A stretch of DNA of 64,000 bases. Source: an uncultured Pseudomonadota bacterium (GTDB taxonomy: Bacteria > Pseudomonadota > Alphaproteobacteria > UBA9219). Under the pieces are notes generated by a model. It was given only the letters and a program-made list of their open reading frames with translations, was not told the origin of the DNA and made no database searches. Below, piece after piece: positions 19,605 to 31,203 of this stretch (position 1 is its first letter; each line of letters starts with the position of its first letter). The translations under genes were made by a program, and so were the position numbers. The DNA is taken from assembly GCA_903869345.1 (NCBI GenBank), contig CAIPYM010000053.1, forward strand, positions 1 through 64,000, given 5' to 3'.

Positions 19605-20198
19605 ATGCCCTTCACTCTGCCCCCTCTGCCCTACGCCCCGGACGCGCTCGCGCCCCATATTTCCGGGCAAACGTTCGCGTTTCACCACGGCAAGCACCAT
19701 CAGGCGTACGTGAACAACCTGAACGGCCTGGTGCAAGGAACGCCGCTGGCGGATGCGCCCCTGGAGGACGTGATCCGCGCCAGTGCGGGCAAACCCGACC
19801 AAGCCGGGGTGTTCAACAACGCCGCGCAAGTCTGGAACCACACGTTTTTCTGGAACAGCCTGTCCCCTCAAGGGGGTGGAGAGCCAACGGGCGACCTGGC
19901 CGAGCGCCTGACCAAGGCCTTTGGCAGCGTTGCCGCGTTCAAAGACCAGTTCAAGCAAGCGGGCGCGACCCTTTTCGGCAGCGGGTGGGTTTGGCTTGTT
20001 GCGGACCAAGGCACGCTGAAAATCGTCAAAACCTCCAACGCCGATACGCCGCTGGTTCACGGTCAAAAAGCCCTTGTGACGTGCGACGTGTGGGAGCATG
20101 CCTATTACCTGGATTACCAAAACCGCCGCCCTGATTTTCTTCAGGCGTTTCTGGACCACCTGATCAACTGGGATTTTGCCGCCCGGAATCTCGTCTAA
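19605..20198 (+). CDS. sodB: superoxide dismutase (Fe/Mn family)
   Basis: FTLPPLPYAPDALAPHISGQTFAFHHGKHHQAYVNNLNGL...DVWEHAYYLDYQNRRPDFLQAF. Start set to ATG 19605; the ORF-track extension crosses the tRNA gene. Confidence 0.93.
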   Translation: MPFTLPPLPYAPDALAPHISGQTFAFHHGKHHQAYVNNLNGLVQGTPLADAPLEDVIRASAGKPDQAGVFNNAAQVWNHTFFWNSLSPQGGGEPTGDLAERLTKAFGSVAAFKDQFKQAGATLFGSGWVWLVADQGTLKIVKTSNADTPLVHGQKALVTCDVWEHAYYLDYQNRRPDFLQAFLDHLINWDFAARNLV

Positions 20199-20233
20199 GT
20201 TTCCCCTCCCTCTTTTCCTTTCAGGAGTCATCC

Positions 20234-21238
20234 ATGACATCCTTGTCGTTTGACGTGTGCGCCATTGGCAACGCGATTGTGGACGTGATCGCCGAGGGCG
20301 ATGAAGCGTTTTTGCGCCGCCACAGCATCTCAAAAGGCGTCATGACGCTGATTGATGAAGTCCGCGCGCGGGCCCTTTATGACCAAATGGGCACGGCGGT
20401 GGAATCGTCCGGGGGATCGGCAGCCAACACAGCGGCCGGAATCGCCTCGTTCGGCGGAAAGCCAGCGTTTATCGGCAAAGTGCGCAACGACCAACTGGGC
20501 CATATCTTTACGCACGACATGAAGGCCACGGGGGTGCATTTTGCGACCCCGCCGCTCATCCACGGCCCCGCGACGGCGCGAAGCCTGATCATTGTCACGC
20601 CCGACGCACAACGCAGCATGAGCACGTACCTCGGGGCCACGGTGGAACTGACGCCGGGCGACGTGGACGGCGAAGTGATCGGCGCGGCGCAAGTCACCTA
20701 CCTTGAGGGCTATTTGTTCGACCGTCCCGCCGCGCAAGCCGCGTTTGCGCTGGCCAGCCACAAAGCCCACGAAGCTGGACGACTCGTCGCCCTCTCGCTC
20801 TCCGACCCCTTTTGCGTGGAGCGGCACCAAAAGGCCTTCCGCGAGCTCGTTCAACACGATGTGGACATTCTGTTTGCCAACGAGCGTGAACTGAAGGCCC
20901 TCTACGACCTCCCCACGTTTGAAGAGGCTTTTGATGCGGCCCGCCGTGACTGCGCAACCGTCATCGGTACGCGCAGCGCCAAAGGGGCCGTTCTGGCACA
21001 AGGCGACCACACGATCCTGGTCCCGGCCCAAGCCGTTCAGGTTGTTGACACAACAGGCGCGGGTGATGCCTTTGCCGCCGGAGTCCTCTTTGGCCTTACG
21101 CACGGCCACAGTCTGGAAGTCGCGGGTCGCCTCGGGGCCTTGGCCGCCGCCGAGGTTATTAGCCACTACGGTCCCCGCCCGCAAAAATCCCTGAAAACCC
21201 TCGCCCTTGATCTCGGCCTCCCCGTAGAGGAATCGTAG
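20234..21238 (+). CDS. PfkB-family carbohydrate kinase (adenosine kinase-like)
   Basis: FDVCAIGNAIVDVIAEGDEAFL...GGSAANTAAGIASFGG...VDTTGAGDAFAAGVLFGL. Confidence 0.9.
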   Translation: MTSLSFDVCAIGNAIVDVIAEGDEAFLRRHSISKGVMTLIDEVRARALYDQMGTAVESSGGSAANTAAGIASFGGKPAFIGKVRNDQLGHIFTHDMKATGVHFATPPLIHGPATARSLIIVTPDAQRSMSTYLGATVELTPGDVDGEVIGAAQVTYLEGYLFDRPAAQAAFALASHKAHEAGRLVALSLSDPFCVERHQKAFRELVQHDVDILFANERELKALYDLPTFEEAFDAARRDCATVIGTRSAKGAVLAQGDHTILVPAQAVQVVDTTGAGDAFAAGVLFGLTHGHSLEVAGRLGALAAAEVISHYGPRPQKSLKTLALDLGLPVEES

Positions 21239-21267
21239 AGGGTGAAGAGAGTGCGACACGGCACACC

Positions 21268-22533
21268 ATGGCCTCTTCCCCTTCCCTCACCCTCATCCCC
21301 CCACGTCGTCCTCTCACGGGGGCGGTGGACGTGCCGGGGTCGAAGTCGCTGACCAACCGGGCGCTTTTGGTTGCGGCCCTCGCGCAGGGCGCATGCGTCC
21401 TGTCCGGGTTTCTTGCAAGCGACGATACGCGCTACATGGCTGAAGCGTTGCGTCGGATGGGCGTCTCCGTCACCCCCGGCGACACCCCGCACACCGTGCG
21501 CGTCGAATCCTCGGGCACCTTGCACCCGCCGGGGGAAACCCTGTTTCTGGGCAACGCCGGGACCGCCACGCGTTTCCTGACCGCTGCCGCCGCCCTCGTG
21601 CTCGGACCTGTCACCCTGGACGGCGACGCGCACATGCAGAAGCGTCCCCTGAGGCCGTTGCTGGACGCCCTGCGGCTTCTCGGCGTTGAAAGCGATTCCC
21701 CCACCGGATGCCCGCCCGTCACTGTGCACGGGACCGGCGGCACGTTCCCGACGCCGCGCATCACGGTGGACGCCCGCCTTTCCAGCCAATACGTTTCGGC
21801 GCTTTTGATGATGGCGGGGGCCAGCCGGACAGGGCTGGACATTGCGCTGGAAGGCGGAGCCGCTATCGGCGGACGTGGGTACATTGATCTGACGCTCGCC
21901 GTCATGCGCCACTTTGGGGCCGAGGTCACAGAAAGTGAATCCGGCGCGTGGCGCGTGGCCCCGCGCGGGTATACGGCGCGGGATTACGCAGTCGAGCCCG
22001 ACGCTTCCTCCTGCACGTACGTTTGGGGCTTGGAGGCGCTGACGGAAAGCACGTTGCCCGTGCCGCTCGACCCCTTAGCCAGCCTTCAGCCGGACGCCCG
22101 GTCGCGGGCGCTCTTCCGGCTTTTCCCGCATATGCCCGCCATCGTGGACGGCGCCCAGATGCAGGATTCCGTCCCCGCCCTGGCCGTGGTCGCCGCGTTC
22201 AACGCCAACCCCGTTCGGTTTGTTGGCATTGCTAATTTGCGCGTCAAGGAATGCGACCGCATCCGTGCGCTGGCCGAGGGGCTGAACCAAATCAAACCGG
22301 GCCTGGCCACAGAAGAGGGCGACGACCTGGTGGTGCGGGGCGATCCCACGCTCACCAAGGCGGCTCCGGGGGCCGTGATCGACACGCACGACGACCACCG
22401 CATCGCCATGAGCTTTGCCCTCGCCGGTCTCCGCGCCGAAGGGGTCACGATCCAAAACCCCGCTTGCGTCGCTAAAACCTTCCCGACGTTTTGGGATGAA
22501 CTCACGAAGCTGGGTGTTATCCTTAAGGCATAA
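21268..22533 (+). CDS. aroA: 3-phosphoshikimate 1-carboxyvinyltransferase
   Basis: VDVPGSKSLTNRALLVAALAQG...LFLGNAGTATRFLTAA...RVKECDRIRALAEGL...DTHDDHRIAMSFALAGL. Confidence 0.96.
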   Translation: MASSPSLTLIPPRRPLTGAVDVPGSKSLTNRALLVAALAQGACVLSGFLASDDTRYMAEALRRMGVSVTPGDTPHTVRVESSGTLHPPGETLFLGNAGTATRFLTAAAALVLGPVTLDGDAHMQKRPLRPLLDALRLLGVESDSPTGCPPVTVHGTGGTFPTPRITVDARLSSQYVSALLMMAGASRTGLDIALEGGAAIGGRGYIDLTLAVMRHFGAEVTESESGAWRVAPRGYTARDYAVEPDASSCTYVWGLEALTESTLPVPLDPLASLQPDARSRALFRLFPHMPAIVDGAQMQDSVPALAVVAAFNANPVRFVGIANLRVKECDRIRALAEGLNQIKPGLATEEGDDLVVRGDPTLTKAAPGAVIDTHDDHRIAMSFALAGLRAEGVTIQNPACVAKTFPTFWDELTKLGVILKA

Positions 22534-22536
22534 AGC

Positions 22537-22559
22537 ACTACCGCCTATAAGTCGGTAGT
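22537..22559 (+). terminator. hairpin after aroA, weak terminator candidate
   Basis: ACTACCG-CCTATAAGT-CGGTAGT 7-bp stem directly after the aroA stop; no strong T-tract. Confidence 0.35.
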
Positions 22560-22812
22560 TTGAAAATACGCTTGGAAAGCAGATGATACGCCTGAAGGCC
22601 TCCATCTCCCATTCCCGTTCGGAAACATTCTAAAATCTTATGCCCATAAAAACGACCCTCCATTTTGGGGCACACGAATTGCGGGGGCACGGTGGGATTC
22701 CCTCTCTCCCAAGGGGCGAGGGAGCCGCGCTGCGCTTCGCCTGATTCCGTGCTCATGCGACACGAGCCGAGCTCTCATCCACCCGTTCGCCCTGGTTTCC
22801 CGGCCCTCTCCC

Positions 22813-24618
22813 CTACTTCTCCCGATCCGTTTTGAGGACCGCGACGAAGGCGGACTGGGGGATTTCGACATCGCCGAACTGACGCATGCGCTTTTTGCCC
22901 TCTTTCTGTTTGTCCAAAAGTTTGCGCTTGCGGCTGATGTCGCCGCCGTAGCACTTGGCCGTCACGTCTTTGCGGAGTGCCGGGATGGTCTCACGCGCAA
23001 TGATCCGGCCCCCCAGCGCGGCTTGAATCGGAATCTTGAAGAGGTGCCGGGGGATCAGTTCCTTCAGCCGTTCACACAGCGCCCGCCCTCGCCGGTCGGC
23101 CTGCTCCCGGTGAACGATGCACGCGAGCGCGTCCACGGGCTCGTCGTTCACGAGGATGTTGAGGGGCACCAGATCGCCCTCGCGGTAATCCGCAAACACG
23201 TAATCAAAACTCGCGTAGCCACGGCTGACCGACTTCAGGCGATCGTAAAAATCGAACACCACTTCGTTGAGCGGCAGGTAGTAAATCACGAGCGCCCGTT
23301 GCCCGACGTACGTCAGCTCAATCTGCACGCCGCGCCGTTCACTGCACAAAGCCAGAATATCGCCGAGGTACGTGTCGGGGGTGAGGATCGTCGCCTTGAT
23401 CCAGGGCTCCTCGATGGTGGTAATCGTCGAGGGGTTGGGCATGTCGGCGGGGTTGTGGAGCGTGAGGATCGAGCCGTCCACGCGATGCACACGGTAGATA
23501 ACCGAAGGGGCCGTCGTCACAAGGTCGAGGTTGAATTCACGCTCCAGGCGTTCTTGCACAATTTCAAGATGCAGTAGCCCCAGGAACCCGCACCGGAATC
23601 CGAACCCCAGCGCAGCCGAGGTCTCGGCCTCAAACTGGAAACTCGCGTCGTTCAGCGCCAACTTGCCCAGCGAATCCCGCAAGCGTTCAAACGCGCCCGC
23701 ATCGGTCGGGAACAAGCTGCAGAACACGACAGGCACGGAGGGCTTGAATCCCGCGAGCGGCGCGGACGCGGGCCGACGCTCTTCCGTCACCGTGTCGCCC
23801 ACGCGCGTTGCGCTGATGTGCTTGATCCCCGCCGTCAGAAACCCGATCTCGCCGGGGCCGAGTTCATCCACCTCAACCTTTTTCGGCGTGAAGACGCCGA
23901 CGCGGTCCGCCTCGTGCGTGGAGGCCGTGCCCATAAAACGCACCTTCATGCCCTTGCGCAGAACCCCGTCCACGACGCGCACGAGCACCACAACACCGAG
24001 GTACGCATCGTACCAGCTGTCCACGAGCAGCGCCTTCAGGGGAGCGTCGGCCTGGCCCTGCGGCGCGGGCAGGCGCGTGACGATGGCCTCCAGCACGTCC
24101 TCGATCCCAATCCCCGTCTTGGCCGAGATCAACACGGCGTCCGAGGCGTCCAGCCCCACGACGTCCTCAATCTGCTGGCGAATGCGGTCGGGCTCGGAGG
24201 CCGGGAGGTCAATCTTGTTCAAAAGGGGCACCAGCGTATGCCCCGCATCAATCGCCTGGTAAGCGTTGGCGAGCGTTTGCGCCTCAACACCTTGCGTGGA
24301 ATCCACGACGAGCAGCGAGCCCTCGCACGCGGCCAAGCTGCGGCTGACTTCGTACGCAAAGTCCACATGCCCCGGCGTATCCATCAGATTCAGAACGTAC
24401 GTTTTCCCGTCTTTCGCGAGGTACCGCAGGCGCACGGTCTGGGCCTTGATCGTGATGCCGCGCTCGCGCTCGATGTCCATGCTGTCGAGCACCTGGGAGC
24501 GCATCTCCCGCGCCTCCAGCGCACCGCAGCGCTCGATCAGCCGATCCGCGAGCGTGGACTTACCGTGGTCAATGTGTGCGACAATCGCAAAATTGCGGAG
24601 GCTTTCGAGGGATTCCAT
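22813..24618 (-). CDS. lepA: translation elongation factor 4
   Basis: [25 protein letters not shown]...[16 protein letters not shown]...; C-terminal [29 protein letters not shown]. Confidence 0.97.
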   Translation of the reverse strand: MESLESLRNFAIVAHIDHGKSTLADRLIERCGALEAREMRSQVLDSMDIERERGITIKAQTVRLRYLAKDGKTYVLNLMDTPGHVDFAYEVSRSLAACEGSLLVVDSTQGVEAQTLANAYQAIDAGHTLVPLLNKIDLPASEPDRIRQQIEDVVGLDASDAVLISAKTGIGIEDVLEAIVTRLPAPQGQADAPLKALLVDSWYDAYLGVVVLVRVVDGVLRKGMKVRFMGTASTHEADRVGVFTPKKVEVDELGPGEIGFLTAGIKHISATRVGDTVTEERRPASAPLAGFKPSVPVVFCSLFPTDAGAFERLRDSLGKLALNDASFQFEAETSAALGFGFRCGFLGLLHLEIVQERLEREFNLDLVTTAPSVIYRVHRVDGSILTLHNPADMPNPSTITTIEEPWIKATILTPDTYLGDILALCSERRGVQIELTYVGQRALVIYYLPLNEVVFDFYDRLKSVSRGYASFDYVFADYREGDLVPLNILVNDEPVDALACIVHREQADRRGRALCERLKELIPRHLFKIPIQAALGGRIIARETIPALRKDVTAKCYGGDISRKRKLLDKQKEGKKRMRQFGDVEIPQSAFVAVLKTDREK

Positions 24619-24825
24619 CGCGTCCTGTCTTTCGGGGGCCTGTCCGCCGCTGGGTCTAGCAGGAAACCGCCCCGCGCGGAACAGAGGGCAAAGCGTGGAC
24701 CAGGGCTGTTCCGTGCCAACCGCACGTCAAGCACGACCGTCCGGTTAACTTTTGAACACATTCAACGGGTTAGCGAGTTGTCGTGATGGGTTTTGTTTTT
24801 GCTCACGCTGGAAGGTGGAGCTTGG

Positions 24826-25812
24826 TCACGGCGTGACGGGAGCCGTGCGTCGGCCGAAGACGCCGCGCCCTTCCCAGACCTGCCACGCGATAAGCCCTGG
24901 AACGTACAGCACCACATCTCGGCAACGACGGATGACGGCCAGGGCACCTGCGATTTCGGGTGTCAGCCCCAGGGCCGCGCCGAAGACAAGAAATCCCGCT
25001 TCTTGAACGCCCAAGGCTCCGGGCACAAAGAATGCGGCTTGGCTTGTCGCCTGAATGAGGGCCTCGATCATCACGGCCTCGGTCAGCGTCACCGGGTGGC
25101 CGAGGAAAAACAACGCGAGCGCGATTTCCCCGCTGCCCGCCGCCCATGATGCGAATTGGAACACACTGCAGATCAGCACGCGCTTGCGCCTTCGGTAAAG
25201 AATCCGCACGCCTCGATCCCAGCGACCAAAGGCCCCCGCAAGCCGAACCGCTTGGTCATGAAACAAAAGCCCCAGAATTCGACGCGCGAGACCGAAGAAC
25301 CCGATCCGCTGAACGATGACGAACGCCGCCAAAAGAGGAATAACGACCAAGAGTCCGATGGTCAGCGCGAGGGTGGAATCGTGGGACCCCATCCGGAGGG
25401 TAAAGAGCGCCACCCCCAAGAGGCTGAATAAAAAGACCGCGATGACGGACAGCGTAATCTCCACCATCGTGCTGGCGACCGCGACCGAGGGCGCGACGCC
25501 TCCGCGCGTGAGGATTCGCACGGACACGATCTCGCCCCCGATCCGCGCGACGGGCATCAGGTTGTTGATGGCGGCGCGAATCCACAGGACATAAAGGAAA
25601 AACACATACCCCGGCCCGCGCCGTCCCAAAAGCGCCCGCCACCCGATCACGCACAGCGTCATGGGAACCAGGTGCGCGAGGCACGTCACCAGAATCCCCC
25701 CCAGCCCCGCCTTTTCAAGCGCGGCCAGCACAGCGCCCGCGCCGCTCCACGCAATCACGCCCGTCGCACCGACAAGACCCGCGAGTCCCACGAAAAACGC
25801 TAACCGCTTCAT
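24826..25812 (-). CDS. lysylphosphatidylglycerol synthase TM-region/HpnL-like membrane protein
   Basis: Multi-TM protein with NNLMPVARIGGEIVSVRILTRGG and VPGALGVQEAGFLVFGAALGL; start ATG 25812. Confidence 0.75.
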   Translation of the reverse strand: MKRLAFFVGLAGLVGATGVIAWSGAGAVLAALEKAGLGGILVTCLAHLVPMTLCVIGWRALLGRRGPGYVFFLYVLWIRAAINNLMPVARIGGEIVSVRILTRGGVAPSVAVASTMVEITLSVIAVFLFSLLGVALFTLRMGSHDSTLALTIGLLVVIPLLAAFVIVQRIGFFGLARRILGLLFHDQAVRLAGAFGRWDRGVRILYRRRKRVLICSVFQFASWAAGSGEIALALFFLGHPVTLTEAVMIEALIQATSQAAFFVPGALGVQEAGFLVFGAALGLTPEIAGALAVIRRCRDVVLYVPGLIAWQVWEGRGVFGRRTAPVTP

Positions 25813-25840
25813 GCTGGGGTTCCTCGACAGGCCACTTCCC

Positions 25841-26719
25841 TCAACATCCCCGAGTGTACCGGATTCCGGGGCGCAAGACGTAGCGGTTGGGATCAAACGT
25901 CGCAAACAGCGATTCCAACTCGCCCGAGACAATCATGCGCTGGAGGTTGTTGTTCAAAAGACTTTTCAGCATTTCCTCGCCGGGTTTCAAAGCGAACGCG
26001 ATGGCGAACACGTGCAACGGCTCTTCCGAGGGCAGCGGTTTCAAAAGGCCGGGGTGACTTTCTTCAAACGCGGCGAACACCGTCGGAATCAAAAACGCGA
26101 CATCGGCCTTGTGGTTCACGACGTTCAGCAAGAGGTCCGGAATCAAGGTCCCTTGCGGTAAGTCCAAAAACGCCGCGCGAGGAAACCGCCGGTGCGCGAT
26201 GGCCGTGGCCCCTTCGCCTTCAAGCCCCACAATGCGGTAAGCGGGATCGTCCAACGCCGCGAGGTCAGCGCCAAAGCGTTTGTCATTCGCGCGCACATAC
26301 CCATGAACGGGCACGTAGGCATACGGCATCGTGTAATCCAGCCGCCCCGCGCGGGGCATCATGAACAGGCTCGCGCACACGGCATCGCACCGCGCGTGTT
26401 CCAGGTCATCCACCAACGTCGCAAAATTCACGTCCACCCATTCAAGGCGCAGGTTGACACTGGAGGTCAGCGATTCAGCCAGCGCGACCGTCAGGCCTTT
26501 GCGGGTGTTCGTCGCGGCATCAAAAAACGTGAACGGCGGTTCGATGAACGAGCCCGCGCGCAACACGCCGCGCTTCATGACGCGTTGGTAGGCCACGGTT
26601 CCGGAAGAAGGGACGGGCTCCGTTCCCGGAGGTTTCAACGCCAGGGACGTGGCCGCTGCCACAGGGGCGGCAACAAGTGCGCTCGACAGCACTTTTAAGA
26701 AACCGCGTTTGTCCATCAC
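25841..26719 (-). CDS. periplasmic amino-acid-type substrate-binding protein (SBP_bac_3-like)
   Basis: Signal region, then VLRAGSFIEPPFTFFDAATNTRKGLTVALAESL...DAVCASLFMMPRAGRLDYTMPYAYVPVHGYVR. Confidence 0.8.
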   Translation of the reverse strand: MMDKRGFLKVLSSALVAAPVAAATSLALKPPGTEPVPSSGTVAYQRVMKRGVLRAGSFIEPPFTFFDAATNTRKGLTVALAESLTSSVNLRLEWVDVNFATLVDDLEHARCDAVCASLFMMPRAGRLDYTMPYAYVPVHGYVRANDKRFGADLAALDDPAYRIVGLEGEGATAIAHRRFPRAAFLDLPQGTLIPDLLLNVVNHKADVAFLIPTVFAAFEESHPGLLKPLPSEEPLHVFAIAFALKPGEEMLKSLLNNNLQRMIVSGELESLFATFDPNRYVLRPGIRYTRGC

Positions 26720-26884
26720 GTCCTCCCCTTTGAGAATCTATCCCGTGCCCGACCTTGCGTCCGCAGCAACCGGAGCCTAGGGCCACGTCCGGGACTTGCC
26801 AAGACGTATCCCCGCCAGGATGTTTCCGGCTTGCCTTCGCGGGACTCCGAGGGACAAGGCCAGGGTCCCAACCTTCACTTTCCG

Positions 26885-26986
26885 CGTCATTGCGAGCGAA
26901 GCGAGGCAATCCAGGGGACTGGACTCGTGGCCCTGGATTGCTTCGTTGGCCCCAGGCCTTCGGCCCGTTGCCGCCTCGCAATGACG
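26885..26986. repeat. palindromic repeat, family 2
   Basis: CGTCATTGCGAGCGAAGCGAGGCAATCCAGGGG...CCCTGGATTGCTTCG...CCTCGCAATGACG. Confidence 0.85.
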
Positions 26987-27119
26987 TCCAGAAGCCCCGC
27001 GTGGTAGGAAAACACTCGTAGAACAGCCCCGTCCTCCCCACCCCCAAGATTCACTTAGGCACGGCCAAGCGCTTGCGGTAGAATTCCCTCCTTCGCCGCT
27101 CTCCTTGAGGTCCGTGTTC

Positions 27120-28589
27120 ATGACCATTCCGTTTCCCTCGATCAGCCGGTCCTTTAGTCCCCTGGCCGTTGGGACGGTGCATTTTGTCGGAATCGGCGGA
27201 ATCGGCATGAGCGGCATTGCCGAGATTCTTCATGCTCTCGGGTACACGGTGCAGGGCAGTGACCTCCACGAAAACGCGAACGTCAAACGCCTTCGCGCCA
27301 AGGGCATTTCCGTTGTCTGCGGGCACGATGCGGCGAATCTGGGTGCAGCGCACGTTGTTGTGGCCTCCTCCGCCGTCAAACCCAACAACCCCGAGATTGT
27401 TGCGGCTCGTGCAGCCCGGCTGCCGGTCCTCCCCCGCGCCGAGATGCTGGGCGAGCTCATGCGCTTTCGTTGGTCCGTCGCGGTCGCGGGGACGCACGGC
27501 AAGACGACGACCACCTCGCTCGTCGCGGCCTTGTTTGATGCGGCCAAGCTTGATCCGACGGTGATCAACGGCGGGATTATCAACGCGTACGGCACCAACG
27601 CTCGTTTAGGTGCGGGCGATTGGATGGTTGTGGAAACCGATGAATCGGATGGCAGTTTCACGCGCCTGCCCGCGACGATTGGCATCGTCACGAACATGGA
27701 CCCCGAGCACCTGGACCACTACGGTACGTTTGAGTCCGTGCGCGAGGCGTACCGCGCGTTTGTGACCAACCTTCCCTTTTACGGCTTTGCGGTCCTCTGC
27801 GCCGACCACCCCGAGGTGCAGGAACTCATTGCTCGCGTGTCGGACCGCGCGGTGGTCACGTACGGGTTTTCCCCGCAAGCCGACGTGCGGGCCGTGAACC
27901 TCGTCCCCTCGCCGGAGGGCACGCGGTTCGATGTGCGCTTGGCGGAATCGCTGGGCGGCTCTGTGCGCGAGATTCACGATCTGTTTCTCCCCATGATGGG
28001 GCAGCACAATGTGCAAAATGCGCTGGCGGTTGTGGCCGTCGGCTGGAAACTGGGGTTTGGCGAGTCCATTCTCCGGGCGGCGTTCGGCCATTTTCAAGGC
28101 GTGAAGCGGCGGTTCACCTGCACGGGCGTTGTCGGAGGAGTCACGATCATCGACGACTACGGGCATCATCCTGTGGAAATTGCGACAACGCTCCGCGCGG
28201 CGCAGCAGGCCAAGGGCGAGCACGGGCGCGTGTTGGCCGTCGTGCAACCGCACCGCTACAGCCGCGTGCGCGATTTGTTCACTGAATTCTGCACTTGCTT
28301 CAACGACGCCGACAGCGTGATCCTGGCCGATATTTACCCGGCGGGGGAGGAACCCTTGCCCGGCATCACACGGACCGCCCTGGCCGAAGGGCTCCGCGCC
28401 CATGGGCACAAGGATGTCGTTGAAATCGCGGGGCCCGAGGACCTGGCCCCCCTTCTTGCCGAGCGGACCCAACCGGGTGATTATGTCATCTGCCTCGGGG
28501 CGGGGTCGGTCAGCCAGTGGGCGCAGGCCCTGCCGGGCGAGCTTCAGGGGCTTGTCGCTCCCGGTGCCCTCCGCGCATCGGGCGCATGA
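27120..28589 (+). CDS. murC: UDP-N-acetylmuramate--L-alanine ligase
   Basis: [29 protein letters not shown]...[20 protein letters not shown]. Confidence 0.96.
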   Translation: MTIPFPSISRSFSPLAVGTVHFVGIGGIGMSGIAEILHALGYTVQGSDLHENANVKRLRAKGISVVCGHDAANLGAAHVVVASSAVKPNNPEIVAARAARLPVLPRAEMLGELMRFRWSVAVAGTHGKTTTTSLVAALFDAAKLDPTVINGGIINAYGTNARLGAGDWMVVETDESDGSFTRLPATIGIVTNMDPEHLDHYGTFESVREAYRAFVTNLPFYGFAVLCADHPEVQELIARVSDRAVVTYGFSPQADVRAVNLVPSPEGTRFDVRLAESLGGSVREIHDLFLPMMGQHNVQNALAVVAVGWKLGFGESILRAAFGHFQGVKRRFTCTGVVGGVTIIDDYGHHPVEIATTLRAAQQAKGEHGRVLAVVQPHRYSRVRDLFTEFCTCFNDADSVILADIYPAGEEPLPGITRTALAEGLRAHGHKDVVEIAGPEDLAPLLAERTQPGDYVICLGAGSVSQWAQALPGELQGLVAPGALRASGA

Positions 28590-28622
28590 CGGGCTTGCGC
28601 GGAAACGCCTCCGAATGAAAGG

Positions 28623-29627
28623 TTGGGAATGTTGGCCGCCCTCCGTTCCGATCAGCAGTTGCACGGCCTCCGAGCCGATGACTTCCTGCCCGAGGGGCTT
28701 TTGGAACGTCTTCCGCCTGCGCGGGGATCGCTGGTTCCCAACGCGCCGCTCGCGGGACACACCTGGTTCCGTGCAGGTGGACCTGCGGAAGTTTTGTTCA
28801 AACCGGCGGACGTGGACGACCTTGCGTGGTTTCTTGCGCATTGCCCGCAGGACATTCCCGTCACGGTCCTCGGCGTGGGCTCCAACATCCTGATCCGCGA
28901 TGGCGGGATCAAGGGTGTGGTCGTGCGGCTGGGGCCTGGGTTTGCCAAAATCAAAGTGGAAGGGGCCGTCATCACGGCGGACGCCGGGGCGCTGGACCTG
29001 AACGTGGCGCGCGCGGCTCAAGCGGTGGACCTGACGGGGTTCGAGTTCCTGTGTGGCATTCCCGGCACTGTCGGCGGAGGCCTTCATATGAACGCCGGGG
29101 CCTACGGGCGTTGTTTCGCGGACATTGTGGAAAGCGTCATCGCGCTGGATCGGTCCGGAGCGCGGCACACGCTGAAAGCCGCCGACGTGGGATTCGGGTA
29201 TCGCCGCAGTGGTCTGCCCGACGATTGGACGTTCCTCAGCGCCGTTTTTCTGGAAGGTGAGCCCGGCAAGCCGGAAGCCATTCGCGCCCGGATGCGGGAG
29301 ATTCAGGAATCCCGCGCCCGCAGTCAGCCCTTGCGCGAACGGACAGGCGGCTCGACGTTTGCCAACCCCGAGAACGATCCCCAAGGACGCAAGGCTTGGC
29401 AGCTAATCGAAGCTGCGGGGTGCCGGGGGCTCAAGATCGGTCAGGCCAAGGTTTCGGAAAAACACGCCAACTTTTTGATCAACACGGGCTACGCGACCGC
29501 CGCCGAGATCGAACACCTGGGCGAAGAGGTCCGCCGTCGCGTCAAAGCCAAAACGGGGATTGACCTGCGCTGGGAAATCAAGCGCTTTGGCGTGGAGAAG
29601 CCGCCTCGGGAGAAGGAAAAAGGGTAA
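28623..29627 (+). CDS. murB: UDP-N-acetylmuramate dehydrogenase
   Basis: NAPLAGHTWFRAGGPAEVLFKPAD...VLGVGSNILIRDGGIKGVVVRLG...IPGTVGGGLHMNAGAYG. Confidence 0.95.
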   Translation: MGMLAALRSDQQLHGLRADDFLPEGLLERLPPARGSLVPNAPLAGHTWFRAGGPAEVLFKPADVDDLAWFLAHCPQDIPVTVLGVGSNILIRDGGIKGVVVRLGPGFAKIKVEGAVITADAGALDLNVARAAQAVDLTGFEFLCGIPGTVGGGLHMNAGAYGRCFADIVESVIALDRSGARHTLKAADVGFGYRRSGLPDDWTFLSAVFLEGEPGKPEAIRARMREIQESRARSQPLRERTGGSTFANPENDPQGRKAWQLIEAAGCRGLKIGQAKVSEKHANFLINTGYATAAEIEHLGEEVRRRVKAKTGIDLRWEIKRFGVEKPPREKEKG

Positions 29628-29759
29628 AATTTTCCTCGGACGATTGGTAAGTTCCTGTTTTCAGAGGGCCTTTTGCCCGTCACACCGTGAAAGCAAGGGT
29701 CAACGGAGGCTTTTCGAGCGACGTGGACAATTTGGGGCGATTTTTGCCAAAAATTCCTC

Positions 29760-29788
29760 TTGACTCGAGGGGGCAGAAGGCGTATTGA
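29760..29788 (+). promoter_or_regulatory. sigma70-like promoter candidate
   Basis: TTGACT - 17 nt - TATTGA, about 20 nt before a hairpin terminator. Alternatively coincidental. Confidence 0.35.
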
Positions 29789-29807
29789 AAAACCCATGGC
29801 GAACTGT

Positions 29808-29842
29808 ACCCGCGATTCCTCAGGAAGGGCGCGGGTTTTTTT
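29808..29842 (+). terminator. Rho-independent terminator
   Basis: ACCCGCG-A-TTCC-TCA-GGAA-GGG-CGCGGGT followed by a T-tract. Confidence 0.8.
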
Positions 29843-29856
29843 GTGCCTCCGCTCTC

Positions 29857-31203
29857 TCACCCGGCCCTTTGCAACGTCTGCGCCAGGCTTTCCACGACGT
29901 GGCGCACGAGGGGCTCGTCCTCGCCCTCGGCCATGACGCGCACCAAGGGCTCGGTCCCGGACTTGCGGATCAGCAAGCGCCCCGTGCCCTTCAGTTGGTC
30001 CTCGGCGGCCTGAACAGCGGCGCGAACGTTGGGGAGATCCAGCACGCTGGCAGGGGCTCGGACACTTTGCAAAACCTGGGGCAGAGGCTCAAAAAGGTGG
30101 CACACCTCGCTGGCGGGGCGGCCCTGGTTGCGCAGCACGGCAAGAATCTGCAGGGCGGCGATCAAGGCGTCGCCTGTGGGACTGTAATCGCTGAGGACAA
30201 TATGCCCCGACTGTTCGCCCCCGACGTTGCCCCCCTCGGCGTGCATGGCCTCCACCACGTACCGATCCCCCACGGCGGCGCGTGTCAGGCCGATACCTTG
30301 GGCGTTTAGGTACCGCTCGAGGCCCAAATTGGACATGACGGTGGCGACCACGCGCCCCCCCTTGAGACGGCCCGATTCGGCCCATGCGCGGGCAATCAGG
30401 GCGAGCAGTTGATCCCCGTTGATGACGCGGCCTTTTTCGTCGGCCAGGATGAGGCGATCCGCGTCGCCATCGAGCGCGAGGCCAAGGTCGGCCTTGTGCG
30501 CGATCACAGCGTCTTGCATCGATTGGGGGTGCGTAGCCCCACAGTTCAGGTTGATGTTGAGCCCGTCGGGGGCCACGGCCAGGGGAACGACCTCCGCGCC
30601 GAGTTCCCAGAGAATCAAGGGGGCGGCCTTGTACGCCGCGCCGTTCGCGCAATCCACAACAATCTTGAGGCCGTCCAGACGGAGGCCCGTGGGGAACGTG
30701 CCTTTGACGTATTCCACGTACCGGCCCAACGCATCGTCCAAACGGCTTGCGCGACCGAGGTCTTTGGAATCGACAGGTGGCTCGGTCCGCGGGGTGGCGG
30801 GGTCCATCAGGTGCTCAATCTGCGTTTCCTTGTCGTCGGACAGCTTGGAGCCGTCGGGCGCGAACAGTTTGATGCCGTTGTCCTGGTAAGGGTTGTGCGA
30901 GGCCGAGATCATCACGCCCAAATCTGCCCGCAGGCTGCGCGTCAGAATCGCAACCGCCGGGGTGGGCAAGGGCCCGAGAAGGGTCACGTCCATGCCTTCC
31001 GCGATAAATCCCGCCGTGAGCGCGGGCTCAAGCAGGTACCCCGAAAGGCGCGTGTCCTTGCCGATCACGACGCGGTGACGGTGATGGCCTCGCCGGAAAA
31101 GCCGCGCTGCTGCCATGGCGACGGACAACGCCGTGGCTGCCGTCATGGGCTCTTGGTTAGCCTGTCCGCGAATCCCGTCGGTGCCGAAGAGTCTGCGAGT
31201 CAT
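29857..31203 (-). CDS. glmM: phosphoglucosamine mutase
   Basis: [24 protein letters not shown]...[22 protein letters not shown]...[17 protein letters not shown]. Confidence 0.96.
   Translation of the reverse strand: MTRRLFGTDGIRGQANQEPMTAATALSVAMAAARLFRRGHHRHRVVIGKDTRLSGYLLEPALTAGFIAEGMDVTLLGPLPTPAVAILTRSLRADLGVMISASHNPYQDNGIKLFAPDGSKLSDDKETQIEHLMDPATPRTEPPVDSKDLGRASRLDDALGRYVEYVKGTFPTGLRLDGLKIVVDCANGAAYKAAPLILWELGAEVVPLAVAPDGLNINLNCGATHPQSMQDAVIAHKADLGLALDGDADRLILADEKGRVINGDQLLALIARAWAESGRLKGGRVVATVMSNLGLERYLNAQGIGLTRAAVGDRYVVEAMHAEGGNVGGEQSGHIVLSDYSPTGDALIAALQILAVLRNQGRPASEVCHLFEPLPQVLQSVRAPASVLDLPNVRAAVQAAEDQLKGTGRLLIRKSGTEPLVRVMAEGEDEPLVRHVVESLAQTLQRAG

Noticed and set aside
27606-29384. 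592-aa minus-strand ORF across murC-murB
   Set aside because: Antisense to two clear core genes; no plausible domain content.
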